Notes under the pieces: generated by a model
What the model was told of the DNA's origin: nothing
Seen by the model: only the letters and a program-made list of their open reading frames with translations
Databases searched by the model: none
Shown here: positions 8,607-17,462 of the stretch, in pieces
Layout of the letters: each line of letters opens with the position of its first letter
Position numbering within the stretch: position 1 is the first letter of the stretch
Origin: Microscillaceae bacterium
GTDB taxonomy: Bacteria > Bacteroidota > Bacteroidia > Cytophagales > Microscillaceae
Length of the DNA stretch: 64,000 nucleotides
Reading direction: 5' to 3'
Assembly: GCA_025054775.1 (NCBI GenBank)
Contig: JANWZA010000017.1
Coordinates: forward strand, 1 to 64,000
Program-made: the position numbers and the translations under genes

Positions 8607-9425
8607 ATGGCATATAATCTGTTGAAAGGAAAGCGTGGTATCATTACAGGGGCTTTGGACGAGAAATCTATTGCGTGGCGCGTTGCCCTCAAAGCAAAAG
8701 AAGAGGGTGCAGTGTTCACGCTAACAAATGCTCCCGTAGCTTTGCGCATGGGGCAGGTAAAAGAATTAGCTAAAATATGCGAAGCTGAACTCATACCTGC
8801 TGATGCCACTTCAGTAGAAGATTTGACTACGCTTTTCCAAAAATCTATGGAAGTACTAGGGGGAAAAATCGATTTTTTGCTTCATTCTATTGGCATGAGT
8901 CCGAATGTACGTAAAGGGCGTAGCTATGGTGATTTGAAATATGATGACTTTTTGAAAAGTATTGATATTTCAGCTATTTCATTACACAAGATGCTCCACG
9001 TAGCTGAAAAATTAGATGCCTTTAACGAATATGCCTCTGTGGTCGCTTTGTCTTACATTGCTGCACAGCGCACCTTCCCTAGCTATTCGGATATGGCACA
9101 AGCTAAGGCGGTTTTGGAATCCATTGCCCGTAGCTATGGAGAGCGATTAGGGCGAATGAAAAAAGTGCGGGTAAATACAGTTTCTCAATCACCTACCAAA
9201 ACCACAGCAGGCACAGGAATAGAAGGATTTGATGCTTTTTTTGAATATGCCAACGCCATGTCGCCCTTAGGAAATGCCACAGCAGATGATTGTGCAGACT
9301 ACGTGGTTACGCTCTTTTCTGACCTCACTCGCAAAGTAACTATGCAAAATCTTTACCACGACGGAGGGTTCTCCTCTATGGGTATGTCCGATGCTTTAAT
9401 TGAAATGATAAAGCCTAAATCATAA
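8607..9425 (+). CDS. fabI: Enoyl-[acyl-carrier-protein] reductase, FabI type (272 aa)
   Basis: Catalyses the NAD(P)H-dependent last step of each type II fatty-acid elongation cycle. It is an SDR-fold enzyme with a nucleotide-binding start (KGKRGIITGALDEKSIAW), the LHSIGMSP loop after strand 4, and an active-site SYSDMAQAK segment carrying the Tyr-x6-Lys pair typical of FabI. The SQSPTKTTAGTGI loop and VTMQNLYHDGGFSSMG end match Bacteroidota FabI closely. The start ATG gives the family's usual N-terminus. It stands alone between two REP-like elements. Confidence 0.95.
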   Translation: MAYNLLKGKRGIITGALDEKSIAWRVALKAKEEGAVFTLTNAPVALRMGQVKELAKICEAELIPADATSVEDLTTLFQKSMEVLGGKIDFLLHSIGMSPNVRKGRSYGDLKYDDFLKSIDISAISLHKMLHVAEKLDAFNEYASVVALSYIAAQRTFPSYSDMAQAKAVLESIARSYGERLGRMKKVRVNTVSQSPTKTTAGTGIEGFDAFFEYANAMSPLGNATADDCADYVVTLFSDLTRKVTMQNLYHDGGFSSMGMSDALIEMIKPKS

Positions 9426-9777
9426 CAACTAGTGTGTGCAACGATTTTTTGGGTTTTATTTTATTTTTGAGTTTGTAACTTTTTATGAATTACAAAACCT
9501 GTAAGTCAAGTACTTAACTTTGAAAAAGTTACACAACTAATTTTCGTTTAGTATAAAAAGCTATCTTTTCAGGAGTTCCTTTTGCCTTTTTCGCCTCACT
9601 CAAAAGGCAAAGGGGGGGCTTTACAGGGCACAGAGAGTTTAATTATTCGTTAGGGTTTATGAATAGAAGAAATTTTGAAATGTAACTTTTTGATTTTCAG
9701 AATAATTTTGCATGTGTAGAAAATCTACCTTACAAACTTAAATCCTAAACAAGTTTTTTCAACTGGTTTGTTCTTGT
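9426..9777. other. Intergenic region between convergent fabI and purB
   Basis: This 352-base spacer downstream of both genes holds the second REP-like element (about 9570-9654). The remainder is AT-rich with no recognisable gene or regulatory site. Confidence 0.5.
9570..9654. repeat. REP-like palindromic intergenic element, copy 2 (degenerate)
   Basis: It shares the order of blocks seen in copy 1: AGGAGTTCC, a stem of GCCTTTT and AAAAGGC (9584-9590 and 9602-9608), then GGGGGGGCTTTACAGGGC, ending near GTTAGGG. The compensating difference in the stem (GCCTTTT/AAAAGGC here, GCCCTTT/AAAGGGC in copy 1) keeps the hairpin paired, which suggests the structure matters. Confidence 0.55.
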
Positions 9778-11121
9778 CTAGGTAATTCCTACATAGTTAA
9801 AAGGTGTAATTTGTTTCAGTTCTTGTTTCACCTCGGGGCGAATATTTAGTGTATCAATAAATTGGTGTAAATTTTCTTGTGAGATATGCGGTTGAGTACG
9901 TATAAATTGTTTCAAAGCCTCGTAAGGTTGGTTATATTGTTCTCTACGTAGAATGGTTTGAATAGCCTCTGCCACGACTATCCAATTTTTTTCTAAATCC
10001 TGTTGCAAAGCGGGTTCGTTGAGTTGTAATCTGCTCAACCCTTTCATAATAGATTTGTAGCTAATGATACAGTAGCTAAAAGCGGTTCCTATATTTCGCA
10101 ACACGGTGGAGTCAGTCAAATCTCTTTGCAGGCGAGAGATGGGCAATTTTGCGGCAAAATGCTCAAAAAGAGCATTTGCAATGCCTAGATTTCCTTCGGC
10201 GTTTTCAAAATCAATTGGATTCACTTTGTGAGGCATAGCCGAAGAGCCTATTTCGTAAGGTTGTATCCTTTGTTTAAAATAGTTCAAAGAAATGTAATGC
10301 CAGAGGTCTCGGCAAAGGTCAATTAAAATCGTGTTAATACGCTTGAAGTTATCAAATAGAGCGGCGAGGTTGTCATAATGTTCAATTTGAGTAGTAAATT
10401 GAGTTCGCTTTAAGCCCAGTTTTTGTACGAAAGTATTAGCAAAATTTACCCAATCAACTTCGGGATAAGCCACTACATGGGCATTAAAATTCCCTGTGGC
10501 GCCACCAAATTTAGCACTATAAGGTACTTGTTTGAGCATATTCATTTGTTGTTCTAAACGTTCTACAAATACCATAAACTCCTTTCCTACAGTAGTAGGG
10601 GAGGCGGGTTGCCCATGAGTGCGTGCCAGCATGGGAATTGCTTTGTACTCAAAAACGGCATGGATAAGGTTTTCAACAAGGGCTTGCAAGAGAGGATAAA
10701 TTTCATAGTGTAATGCCTCTTTGAGCAAAAGAGGCAGAGCGGTATTATTCACATCTTGAGAGGTTAGCCCAAAATGTATAAATTCTTGATAGTCTGTCAA
10801 GTTTAAGGCTTTTAGCTGATTTTTGAGATAATACTCTATAGCTTTTACATCATGATTAGTAGTTTGTTCTATTTGCTTAATTTCAAATGCTTGGGCAGGA
10901 GTAAAATGCTTATAAATTTGGCGCAGGGCTTCGTATTTTTGAGTATCCACAGAGCGGAGTTGTGGGAGTGGCAGTTCGCACAAAGCGATAAAATATTCTA
11001 TCTCTACCCACAAGCGATAGCGAATAAAAGCAAATTCAGAAAAATAACGAGCCAATGAAGCGACCTTTCCTCGGTATCTGCCATCAATAGGTGAAATAGC
11101 CGTAAGCACGTTTAGATCCAT
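9778..11121 (-). CDS. purB: Adenylosuccinate lyase (447 aa)
   Basis: Cleaves adenylosuccinate to AMP and SAICAR to AICAR, releasing fumarate in purine synthesis. The fumarase/aspartase superfamily signature GSSAMPHKVNPIDFENAEGN is intact. The catalytic-site region TSQDVNNTA and the RTHGQPASPTT motif are present, and the product begins LTAISPIDGRYRGKV as in other PurB proteins. The length is normal. It is divergent from the HAMP-GAF gene. Other purine genes in this window (purD, apt) are not adjacent. Confidence 0.96.
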   Translation of the reverse strand: MDLNVLTAISPIDGRYRGKVASLARYFSEFAFIRYRLWVEIEYFIALCELPLPQLRSVDTQKYEALRQIYKHFTPAQAFEIKQIEQTTNHDVKAIEYYLKNQLKALNLTDYQEFIHFGLTSQDVNNTALPLLLKEALHYEIYPLLQALVENLIHAVFEYKAIPMLARTHGQPASPTTVGKEFMVFVERLEQQMNMLKQVPYSAKFGGATGNFNAHVVAYPEVDWVNFANTFVQKLGLKRTQFTTQIEHYDNLAALFDNFKRINTILIDLCRDLWHYISLNYFKQRIQPYEIGSSAMPHKVNPIDFENAEGNLGIANALFEHFAAKLPISRLQRDLTDSTVLRNIGTAFSYCIISYKSIMKGLSRLQLNEPALQQDLEKNWIVVAEAIQTILRREQYNQPYEALKQFIRTQPHISQENLHQFIDTLNIRPEVKQELKQITPFNYVGIT

Positions 11122-11194
11122 AATTTTACCAATAAAATTGGTGAGAACAAAATATTTGGCTTAATCATTGAGTAAGAATGTAAAGATATTTTTC

Positions 11195-11202
11195 TACATT
11201 TG
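11195..11202 (+). promoter_or_regulatory. -7 box (TACATTTG) that decides the start of the HAMP-GAF gene
   Basis: A perfect TAnnTTTG element lies between the first possible start (TTG at 11168) and the ATG at 11240. Transcription from here would begin around 11210, so only the ATG at 11240 would be included. A TTG at 11168-11170 could be the -33 element, but the 24-base spacer is longer than usual. Confidence 0.5.
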
Positions 11203-11239
11203 CAGCAATTCTTCTATTGCACCACAAAAGTACAGAAAT

Positions 11240-13093
11240 ATGTTCGGTATTACACTACAAAAGCTAACAATTCGTACTAAAATTATTGCTTTGGGGATTG
11301 TTTTAGCAGTTCTGCTCACTTCTAATTTTTTAGTTGTCCTCTATTATGAATCTATTTTTGAGGAGGTTGAGCAATCTATTAACGTTATTAGCAGTAATAA
11401 AGCCTTTGCCCAACAAGTGGCTTTGTATGCCAACCTTGTCAAAGAAGGTAAAACAGAAGCACGTAAATATTTGAAAGAAGCCCTTGAAAAGCACGAGGCT
11501 ACGGTGCAAGCTATGAAGGTTGGCGGTATCTCCACCCCGTTCAACACTCAACTGATTCCTGTCCCCACTGAGGTATTGCCTGCCTTTAATCTTTCGCAAA
11601 ATCTGTGGGAAAAATACAGTCGCCAAGCAGAAATCATATTGAACGAAAACATTTTTATTGATAGCTTGTCAGTAACCGAATTAGCAGAAAATACAACTAT
11701 CCAACGCTCAAAAACGCTCAACCCGCGAGTAGCTAAAGCTATTCAATTCTTGAATGATAATGCCCCAGAAATGTTGGCAAAAGATAGTGAAATTGTGCGT
11801 GGTTATATCGCTCATTTTCAAGGAATTAAAGCCGAAAGACGTACCGTTAATTTTGTCTTGTATCTTGTCAATCTCATCTTTATCGTTTTAGCCTATCTCT
11901 TTATCAATTCGCATATCCTGAAACCTCTGGACGATATGCTTATGATTGAACAATACATTGCTGAAGGAACTTTTGACTGCAAAATTCCCCATAAATACAA
12001 CGATGAAATTGGACGCGTGGTAGAGTCAGTAAATACCTTATTCAAAGATTTACAAAATGCCACCGACTTCATAACTAGCATGGGCGAAGGAAACTTAAAC
12101 GTAGAGTATCAAACATTACATAGCAACTTGCAAAAAGATAAACTCGGGCTTTCACTCCTAGAAATGCGCAATAAATTATTAGAGGCTGCTGAAAATGATA
12201 GACAACGTAACTGGATTGCCGAAGGATTAGCCAAGTTTGCTGATATTTTGCGTAAAGAAAGCGACAACCCCGATTTTAATTACATCTTGATTGCTAATTT
12301 GGTGAAATACCTCAATGCTAACCAAGGCGGATTATTCATTGTGAATGATGACAACCCCCAAGATATTTTCATGGAAATGATAGCCTGCTATGCTTTTGAG
12401 AAAAAGAAGTACGTTACAAAACGCGTAAACAAAGGTGAAGGTTTAGTAGGTACAGTGTACCAAGAAGGCAGTACAATGTACCTGACCGAAGTGCCTCAAG
12501 ACTATATAAACATCACCTCAGGATTAGGAGAGGCTAACCCTAGATCTATTTTGATTGTTCCTTTTAGGCTCAATAATGATGTGTACGGCATTGTGGAATT
12601 AGCTTCTTTTGAAGAGTTTAAGCCTTATCAAATTGAGTTTGTAGAAAAATTAGGCGAAAGCATTGCCTCTACCTTCTCTACTTTGCGAAGTAAGGCTAAA
12701 ACTCAAAAACTATTAGAAGAGTCTTTGCTTTTAAGTGAGAAAATGAAAGCCCAAGAAGAGGAGATGCGCCAAAATTTAGAAGAGTTAGTTGCTACCCAAG
12801 AAGAAGTACAACGCAAAAACAAACTCATGGAAGAGCAAAAGGCACGGCTAGAAGAAGCCTTAGAGCAACAAATCAAACGTAATGAACTCTTGAAAGCCGA
12901 ACAAGAACAAATTAAAGAGAACCTCGCCTATGTTATGCGAATACAACAAGAGCAACAAAATCGTATTGAGGTACTCATGCAACAAAAACAAGACCTTGAA
13001 AGACAACTTTTAGAACAACGACAAGTTACTGAAGAGGCTCGCCTCGCCGAACAAATCCTACGCAGACGATTAGAGGAAAAAGAGCGTGCATAA
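11240..13093 (+). CDS. Membrane sensor with HAMP and GAF domains and a long coiled coil (617 aa)
   Basis: A signalling protein without a recognisable catalytic output. In order: an N-terminal membrane helix (IIALGIVLAVLLTSNFLVV), an extracytoplasmic region of about 170 residues, a second membrane helix (FVLYLVNLIFIVLAYLF), a HAMP linker (HILKPLDDM to EIGRVVESVNTLF), a GAF domain (about residues 350-510), then roughly 110 residues of Glu/Gln-rich coiled coil to the end. The product stops where a histidine kinase or phosphatase domain would be expected. Such receptors probably act through a partner protein, but none is adjacent. The ATG at 11240 is chosen over the upstream TTG on the promoter evidence. 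Confidence 0.8.
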   Translation: MFGITLQKLTIRTKIIALGIVLAVLLTSNFLVVLYYESIFEEVEQSINVISSNKAFAQQVALYANLVKEGKTEARKYLKEALEKHEATVQAMKVGGISTPFNTQLIPVPTEVLPAFNLSQNLWEKYSRQAEIILNENIFIDSLSVTELAENTTIQRSKTLNPRVAKAIQFLNDNAPEMLAKDSEIVRGYIAHFQGIKAERRTVNFVLYLVNLIFIVLAYLFINSHILKPLDDMLMIEQYIAEGTFDCKIPHKYNDEIGRVVESVNTLFKDLQNATDFITSMGEGNLNVEYQTLHSNLQKDKLGLSLLEMRNKLLEAAENDRQRNWIAEGLAKFADILRKESDNPDFNYILIANLVKYLNANQGGLFIVNDDNPQDIFMEMIACYAFEKKKYVTKRVNKGEGLVGTVYQEGSTMYLTEVPQDYINITSGLGEANPRSILIVPFRLNNDVYGIVELASFEEFKPYQIEFVEKLGESIASTFSTLRSKAKTQKLLEESLLLSEKMKAQEEEMRQNLEELVATQEEVQRKNKLMEEQKARLEEALEQQIKRNELLKAEQEQIKENLAYVMRIQQEQQNRIEVLMQQKQDLERQLLEQRQVTEEARLAEQILRRRLEEKERA

Positions 13094-13210
13094 CATAGAT
13101 AAGCCTAAAATCCGCTCTTTAGGCAAGAAGCTCAAAAAATGTATAGCAAAGTTAGTAAATCGTTTAACTTTGCATATCTTTTGTTGCTGTAATACTTTCT
13201 CTCAACCGCT

Positions 13211-14599
13211 ATGAAAAGCTATCTAGACCTTATAGAGCAAACCTTCTTCTTCCCAACACCCGAGTTTAGAGTAGAAAACAACGAACTTTTATTTAATGAT
13301 GTACCTCTCATGCCTATTATTGAACAATATGGTACACCTCTAAAACTCACCTATTTGCCTAAAATTAGCCAAAAGATTCAATTTGCTAAACAAATCTTTC
13401 AAGAGGCTATTCAAAAACATAATTACGGTAAGGAATACATTTACTGTTATTGCACCAAGTCCTCACATTTCAGATTTATCATGGAACAAACCTTACGCAA
13501 TGGCACACACATGGAAACCTCCTCTGCCTTTGATATTCCTATCGTCAAGCAACTCTACCATGACGGCAAACTTACCAAACAACACTATATCATTTGTAAC
13601 GGATTCAAAACGGAGCAGTACAAACAATATATTAGCGAAATTTTATTAGAGGGCTTCAATTGCATACCAATTTTAGATAACTTGAAAGAAATTGAAGCCT
13701 ACGAACCGCTGCCCCTAGAAAAAATAAATTTGGGTATTAGAGTAGCTACAGACGAAGAGCCGAAATTTGAATTTTATACCTCACGCCTGGGCATACGCTA
13801 TAATGAGGTAGAGCAGTTCTATAAACAAAAAATTGCCACTAATCCCAAATTCCGGCTCAAAATGTTACATTTTTTTGTTAATACAGGTATACGCGACACA
13901 GCATACTACTGGAGTGAGTTTAGCCGTTTCATTTATAAATATTGTGAAATAAAAAAGATTTGCCCTGACTTAGATAGCGTAGATATTGGAGGAGGTTTCC
14001 CCATCAAAACCTCTATCCATTTTGATTATAACTACGCATACATGGCAGAGGAGATAGTAAAAAATATAAAATTGATTTGCCAAAAAAATGGCGTAGATGT
14101 GCCGCATATCTTTACCGAATTTGGTAGCTATACCGTAGGAGAAAGTGGAGCAATTATCTATTCAGTTTTAGATCAAAAGCTACAAAACGATAAAGAGTGC
14201 TGGTATATGATTGATGGATCGCTTATTACTCAATTGCCTGACATTTGGGGATTGAACCAAAAATACATTATGCTTGCTATCAATAACTGGGGAAATACGC
14301 ACCAAAGAGTAAATATTGGTGGAATTACTTGCGACTCTATGGACTATTACAGTTCTGAAGCTCACATCAATGCAGTATTTCTACCCAACTTTGAGCCACA
14401 CGAAAAACAATATATTGGATTTTTCCACACAGGAGCATACCAAGAATCGTTAGGAGGATATGGAGGTATCCAGCATTGCCTTATACCTGCCCCTAAGCAC
14501 ATTATTATAGATAGAGATGCTCAAGGTAACCTCACGCATACACTTTTTGCCCCAGAACAAACTCAAGAAAGTATGCTCAAAATTTTAGGATACTTGTAG
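13211..14599 (+). CDS. speA: Arginine decarboxylase, Bacteroidota type, PLP fold III (462 aa)
   Basis: Predicted to decarboxylate arginine to agmatine for polyamine synthesis. The alanine-racemase-like barrel carries the PLP lysine in YCYCTKSSHF, a glycine-rich phosphate loop DIGGGFP and the TEFGSYTVG segment; the C-terminal beta domain follows. Length and the N-terminal FPTPEF...EQYGTPLKLTYLP pattern match proteins annotated as arginine decarboxylase in Flavobacteriia and Cytophagia. It is unlike the 650-residue E. coli enzyme, so the substrate (arginine or a related diamino acid) is by family inference. A TAACTTTG -7 box lies at 13165-13172. Confidence 0.78.
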   Translation: MKSYLDLIEQTFFFPTPEFRVENNELLFNDVPLMPIIEQYGTPLKLTYLPKISQKIQFAKQIFQEAIQKHNYGKEYIYCYCTKSSHFRFIMEQTLRNGTHMETSSAFDIPIVKQLYHDGKLTKQHYIICNGFKTEQYKQYISEILLEGFNCIPILDNLKEIEAYEPLPLEKINLGIRVATDEEPKFEFYTSRLGIRYNEVEQFYKQKIATNPKFRLKMLHFFVNTGIRDTAYYWSEFSRFIYKYCEIKKICPDLDSVDIGGGFPIKTSIHFDYNYAYMAEEIVKNIKLICQKNGVDVPHIFTEFGSYTVGESGAIIYSVLDQKLQNDKECWYMIDGSLITQLPDIWGLNQKYIMLAINNWGNTHQRVNIGGITCDSMDYYSSEAHINAVFLPNFEPHEKQYIGFFHTGAYQESLGGYGGIQHCLIPAPKHIIIDRDAQGNLTHTLFAPEQTQESMLKILGYL

Positions 14600-14803
14600 C
14601 AATTTTTTGGCAATGAAGGTGTTAAATGGTTACTCTTGCTTGGCACAAGGGCTTTCTATTGATAAATAAAAGCTATTTCTCAAATTTTTTCCTGAAATAT
14701 TTCTTTCCCTATAGCCCTATTCAATCAAAAATGTACCCAAAAAAAGCTATCTTTGTAGAATATTTTTTTTTAATTTTTGACTACTAAATCCTAATAATTA
14801 CTT

Positions 14804-16255
14804 ATGATGTTACGTAATTTTCTTCTTTTGACAGGATGTTACCTGTGGGTATCTATTTTCTCTTTGCAAGCCCAAGAAAATCTCATTCCTAATCCGGGCT
14901 TTGAAAATTACAAAAAATTGCCTAACGAAGATGGCTGTTTTTTGGATTATGTAGAAAGTTGGCATAACTTGAATGGCAAAAAAAGTTATCCTAATGCCAC
15001 TCCTGATTATTTGCACCGAAGAGGAAGCAACAATGGTAAAGTGAGTACAGCCTATTTTGCCGCAGTAGAACCCCAAGAAGGTGAGGCAATGACAGGTGTC
15101 ATTGTTATACCTAATCGACCTTTTTACGAGTATGTTTGCGCACCGCTCATTCGACCTTTAGAAAGAGGTAAACGCTATGAATTGAGTTTTTATGTGAATA
15201 ATGGCGCACCTAAATATTGCAAATGCTCGGGACGCGGCTTCGGCGTCTATTTTTCAGAAGGTATGCCCAAACAACAACAAGCCGAACAGATTGAGGCAGA
15301 GCCACAATTTGTAGTAGAAGATAACCTATACACCAAAGAGTGGCAGAAAGTAGGCATACAATTCACCGCAGACAAGGCTTACACACACCTAACAGTTGGC
15401 TACTTTGCCAAGCCCAAAGACTTAAACATGAAAGATATTACAGGCGGTTTGAGCGATTGTATCTACTTTTTTGTAGATAATTTTGAACTAAAACTTATTC
15501 CCACACAAGGAAGGAGTGATTTGGTAGTACAGAACCTACCCACAGGAATTACAAATTTTAGCTCTAAATTTGGAAAAGTAAGTATCGAGGAAACTTCTAC
15601 CAAACCTACACCAAAAGAGCCTACCGAGTACACCATGCTTGTGCGAGTACAAGTAAAAGACAAAAAAACAAACAAAAACCTATCCGCCCAAATAAGCCTC
15701 ATAGATTTGGTAACTAAGCAAGAAATTGCACAAGCTACCCTCACCGAAAGCCAAAATACTTACACCTTTGCCCTACCTAAACCACAACAAAGGTATGGAA
15801 TATTTGCCAAAGCGAAGGGCTATGTAGAGGCAAGCGAAAATACCGAACCGCAAACCTTGAAACAAGACCTAACCATAGAAAAAACTATTTTCCTTAGCCC
15901 TTTGCAAAAAGGTGAAACTATTGTACTAAAAAATATCTATTTTGAAACTGCCAAAGCCGACCTGCGCCCTGAAGCCTTCGTAGAATTGCAAAAACTACTT
16001 AACCTCATGAAGGATAATCCTAAACTTACAGTAGAAATTGCAGGACATACCGACAGTGAGGGCGAGGATTACAAAAACATGGATTTATCCCGCAGACGTG
16101 CTGAGGCAGTAGTGCAATATCTCAAAGCAAATCAAATTGAAGCTAACCGCTTAAAAAGTATCGGATATGGTGAAACCAAGCCCATTGCCCCCAATGAAAC
16201 TCCCGAAGGAAGACAGCAAAACCGACGAGTAGAGTTTAAGATAATTGATTTTTAG
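14804..16255 (+). CDS. OmpA-family cell-envelope protein (483 aa)
   Basis: An exported protein likely anchored to peptidoglycan. It has a signal peptide ending around LQAQ, then a Bacteroidota-type NLIPNPGFE segment beginning a carbohydrate-binding-like beta domain (residues about 25-225). A linker and a small beta domain (about 260-350) follow. A C-terminal OmpA-like domain (about 365-480) carries the IYFETAKADLRPEA and GHTDSEGEDYKNMDLSRRRAEAV motifs, including the peptidoglycan-binding Asp and Arg positions. A TATCTTTG -7 box at 14748-14755 sits about 50 bases before the ATG. It is convergent with prfB. Confidence 0.88.
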   Translation: MMLRNFLLLTGCYLWVSIFSLQAQENLIPNPGFENYKKLPNEDGCFLDYVESWHNLNGKKSYPNATPDYLHRRGSNNGKVSTAYFAAVEPQEGEAMTGVIVIPNRPFYEYVCAPLIRPLERGKRYELSFYVNNGAPKYCKCSGRGFGVYFSEGMPKQQQAEQIEAEPQFVVEDNLYTKEWQKVGIQFTADKAYTHLTVGYFAKPKDLNMKDITGGLSDCIYFFVDNFELKLIPTQGRSDLVVQNLPTGITNFSSKFGKVSIEETSTKPTPKEPTEYTMLVRVQVKDKKTNKNLSAQISLIDLVTKQEIAQATLTESQNTYTFALPKPQQRYGIFAKAKGYVEASENTEPQTLKQDLTIEKTIFLSPLQKGETIVLKNIYFETAKADLRPEAFVELQKLLNLMKDNPKLTVEIAGHTDSEGEDYKNMDLSRRRAEAVVQYLKANQIEANRLKSIGYGETKPIAPNETPEGRQQNRRVEFKIIDF

Positions 16256-16264
16256 TAAGTTTTT

Positions 16265-16301
16265 CCAACTTTCCAAATATTCTAAACCTTTGGAAAGTTG
16301 G
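16265..16301. terminator. Convergent-gene hairpin between the OmpA gene and prfB
   Basis: A perfect 10-bp stem, CCAACTTTCC with GGAAAGTTGG, closes a 17-base loop in the 65-base gap between the two stop codons. It has no strong T-tail and is probably a shared transcript end. Confidence 0.55.
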
Positions 16302-16320
16302 TGAATGCTAATAATCCAAT

Positions 16321-17398
16321 CTAATTTTCCATTAAGAAGGCTTTCATAAAGTCAGTAATATCTCCGTTGAGTACATTCTGCACATCGGTACGCTCCCAGC
16401 CCGTGCGTGTATCTTTAACTAACTTGTAGGGGTGAAGTATGTAATTTCGGATTTGAGAGCCAAAATCAATGCGTTTTTTTGTTCCTTCAAGGCGTGCTTT
16501 TTCTTCATTTCTACGTTCAATTTCGGCTTGGTAAAGACGCGATTTGAGCATTTTTAGAGCAGTTTCTTTATTTTGCAGTTGAGAACGTTCCTGTTGGCAC
16601 TCAATTACAATACCCGTAGGTTTGTGTTTTAGCCTTACTGCGGTTTCTACTTTGTTTACATTCTGCCCACCTGCTCCACCAGAGCGAAAAGTGTCCCATT
16701 CAATATCATTTGGGTTGATTTCTATTTGAATGGTATCATCTACCACAGGGTAGGCAAAAACTGAGGCAAAAGAGGTTTCACGGCTGCCGCCAGAATTAAA
16801 AGGCGAAATACGTACCAAGCGGTGTACTCCCGTTTCAGATTTAAGATAACCATAAGCAAATTCACCTTCAAATTCCAGCGTAGCAGATTTGATACCTGCA
16901 ATATCACCTTGTTGCAAATAGACTTGCCTTACTGTAAAGCCGTTTTTCTGTCCCCAAAGGATATACATACGCATTAGCATCTCCGCCCAGTCGCAGCTAT
17001 CTGTACCACCTGCCCCCGAGTTTATATCAATCATAGCACTTAACTGATCCTCCTCTGAAGACATCATTTTTTTGAACTCCAAACTTTCTACTTGAGTTGC
17101 TAATTGGTTAAAAGCGGTACGCGTTTCGGCTTCAGTGGCTTCTTCGGCTTCATAGAAATCATACAAAACCTCAAAGTCTTCTAGATTACGTTGTAGTGCA
17201 TCAATAGCATCGGTCCAATATTTCAAAGATTTGATTTCTTTCAAGATTTTTTGGGCTTGTTGCGAATTGTCCCAAAAATGAGGTTGTTGCGTTTGTTGTT
17301 CTAACTTTTGAACTTGTGCCAGGCGGTTGTCGTAGTCAAAGATACCTCCTCAAAGCCGAGATACGGGCTTTTATGTCTTTTATTTGTTCTTTGGTCAT
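16321..17398 (-). CDS. prfB: Peptide chain release factor 2 with programmed +1 frameshift (358 aa)
   Basis: Recognises UAA and UGA and releases the nascent chain. The gene begins at ATG 17398 and reads 20 codons to an in-frame TGA at 17338-17336. The site reads AGGAGG TAT CTT TGA C, the classic RF2 autoregulatory slip site with an internal Shine-Dalgarno-like AGGAGG. A +1 shift at CTT-T continues into the long frame from GAC at 17337, giving 358 residues, close to the family's 365. The SPF stop-recognition motif (RISPFNSGG) and the GGQ motif ([11 protein letters not shown]) are intact. The promoter is at 17431-17462. Annotating only the long frame loses about 50 N-terminal residues. Confidence 0.95.
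17336..17347 (-). promoter_or_regulatory. RF2 programmed frameshift site
   Basis: On the minus strand the bases read AGG TAT CTT TGA, preceded by AGG to form AGGAGG. The spacing between the purine-rich element and CTT-TGA is that required for +1 slippage. When RF2 is scarce the UGA is read slowly and ribosomes shift, making more RF2. Confidence 0.93.
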
Positions 17399-17430
17399 AA
17401 AATTTAAAGATAAGTAAACATTTTATGGTG

Positions 17431-17462
17431 CAAAATTACAAAGGTTTTTCAATTCTTACAAA
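17431..17462 (-). promoter_or_regulatory. prfB promoter, full Bacteroidota consensus
   Basis: On the minus strand TTTG (17462-17459), a 20-base spacer and TAATTTTG (17438-17431) match the -33/-7 consensus exactly. The predicted start is about 25-30 bases before the prfB ATG at 17398. The -33 box nearly touches the stop codon of the TonB-dependent receptor gene upstream. Confidence 0.75.
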
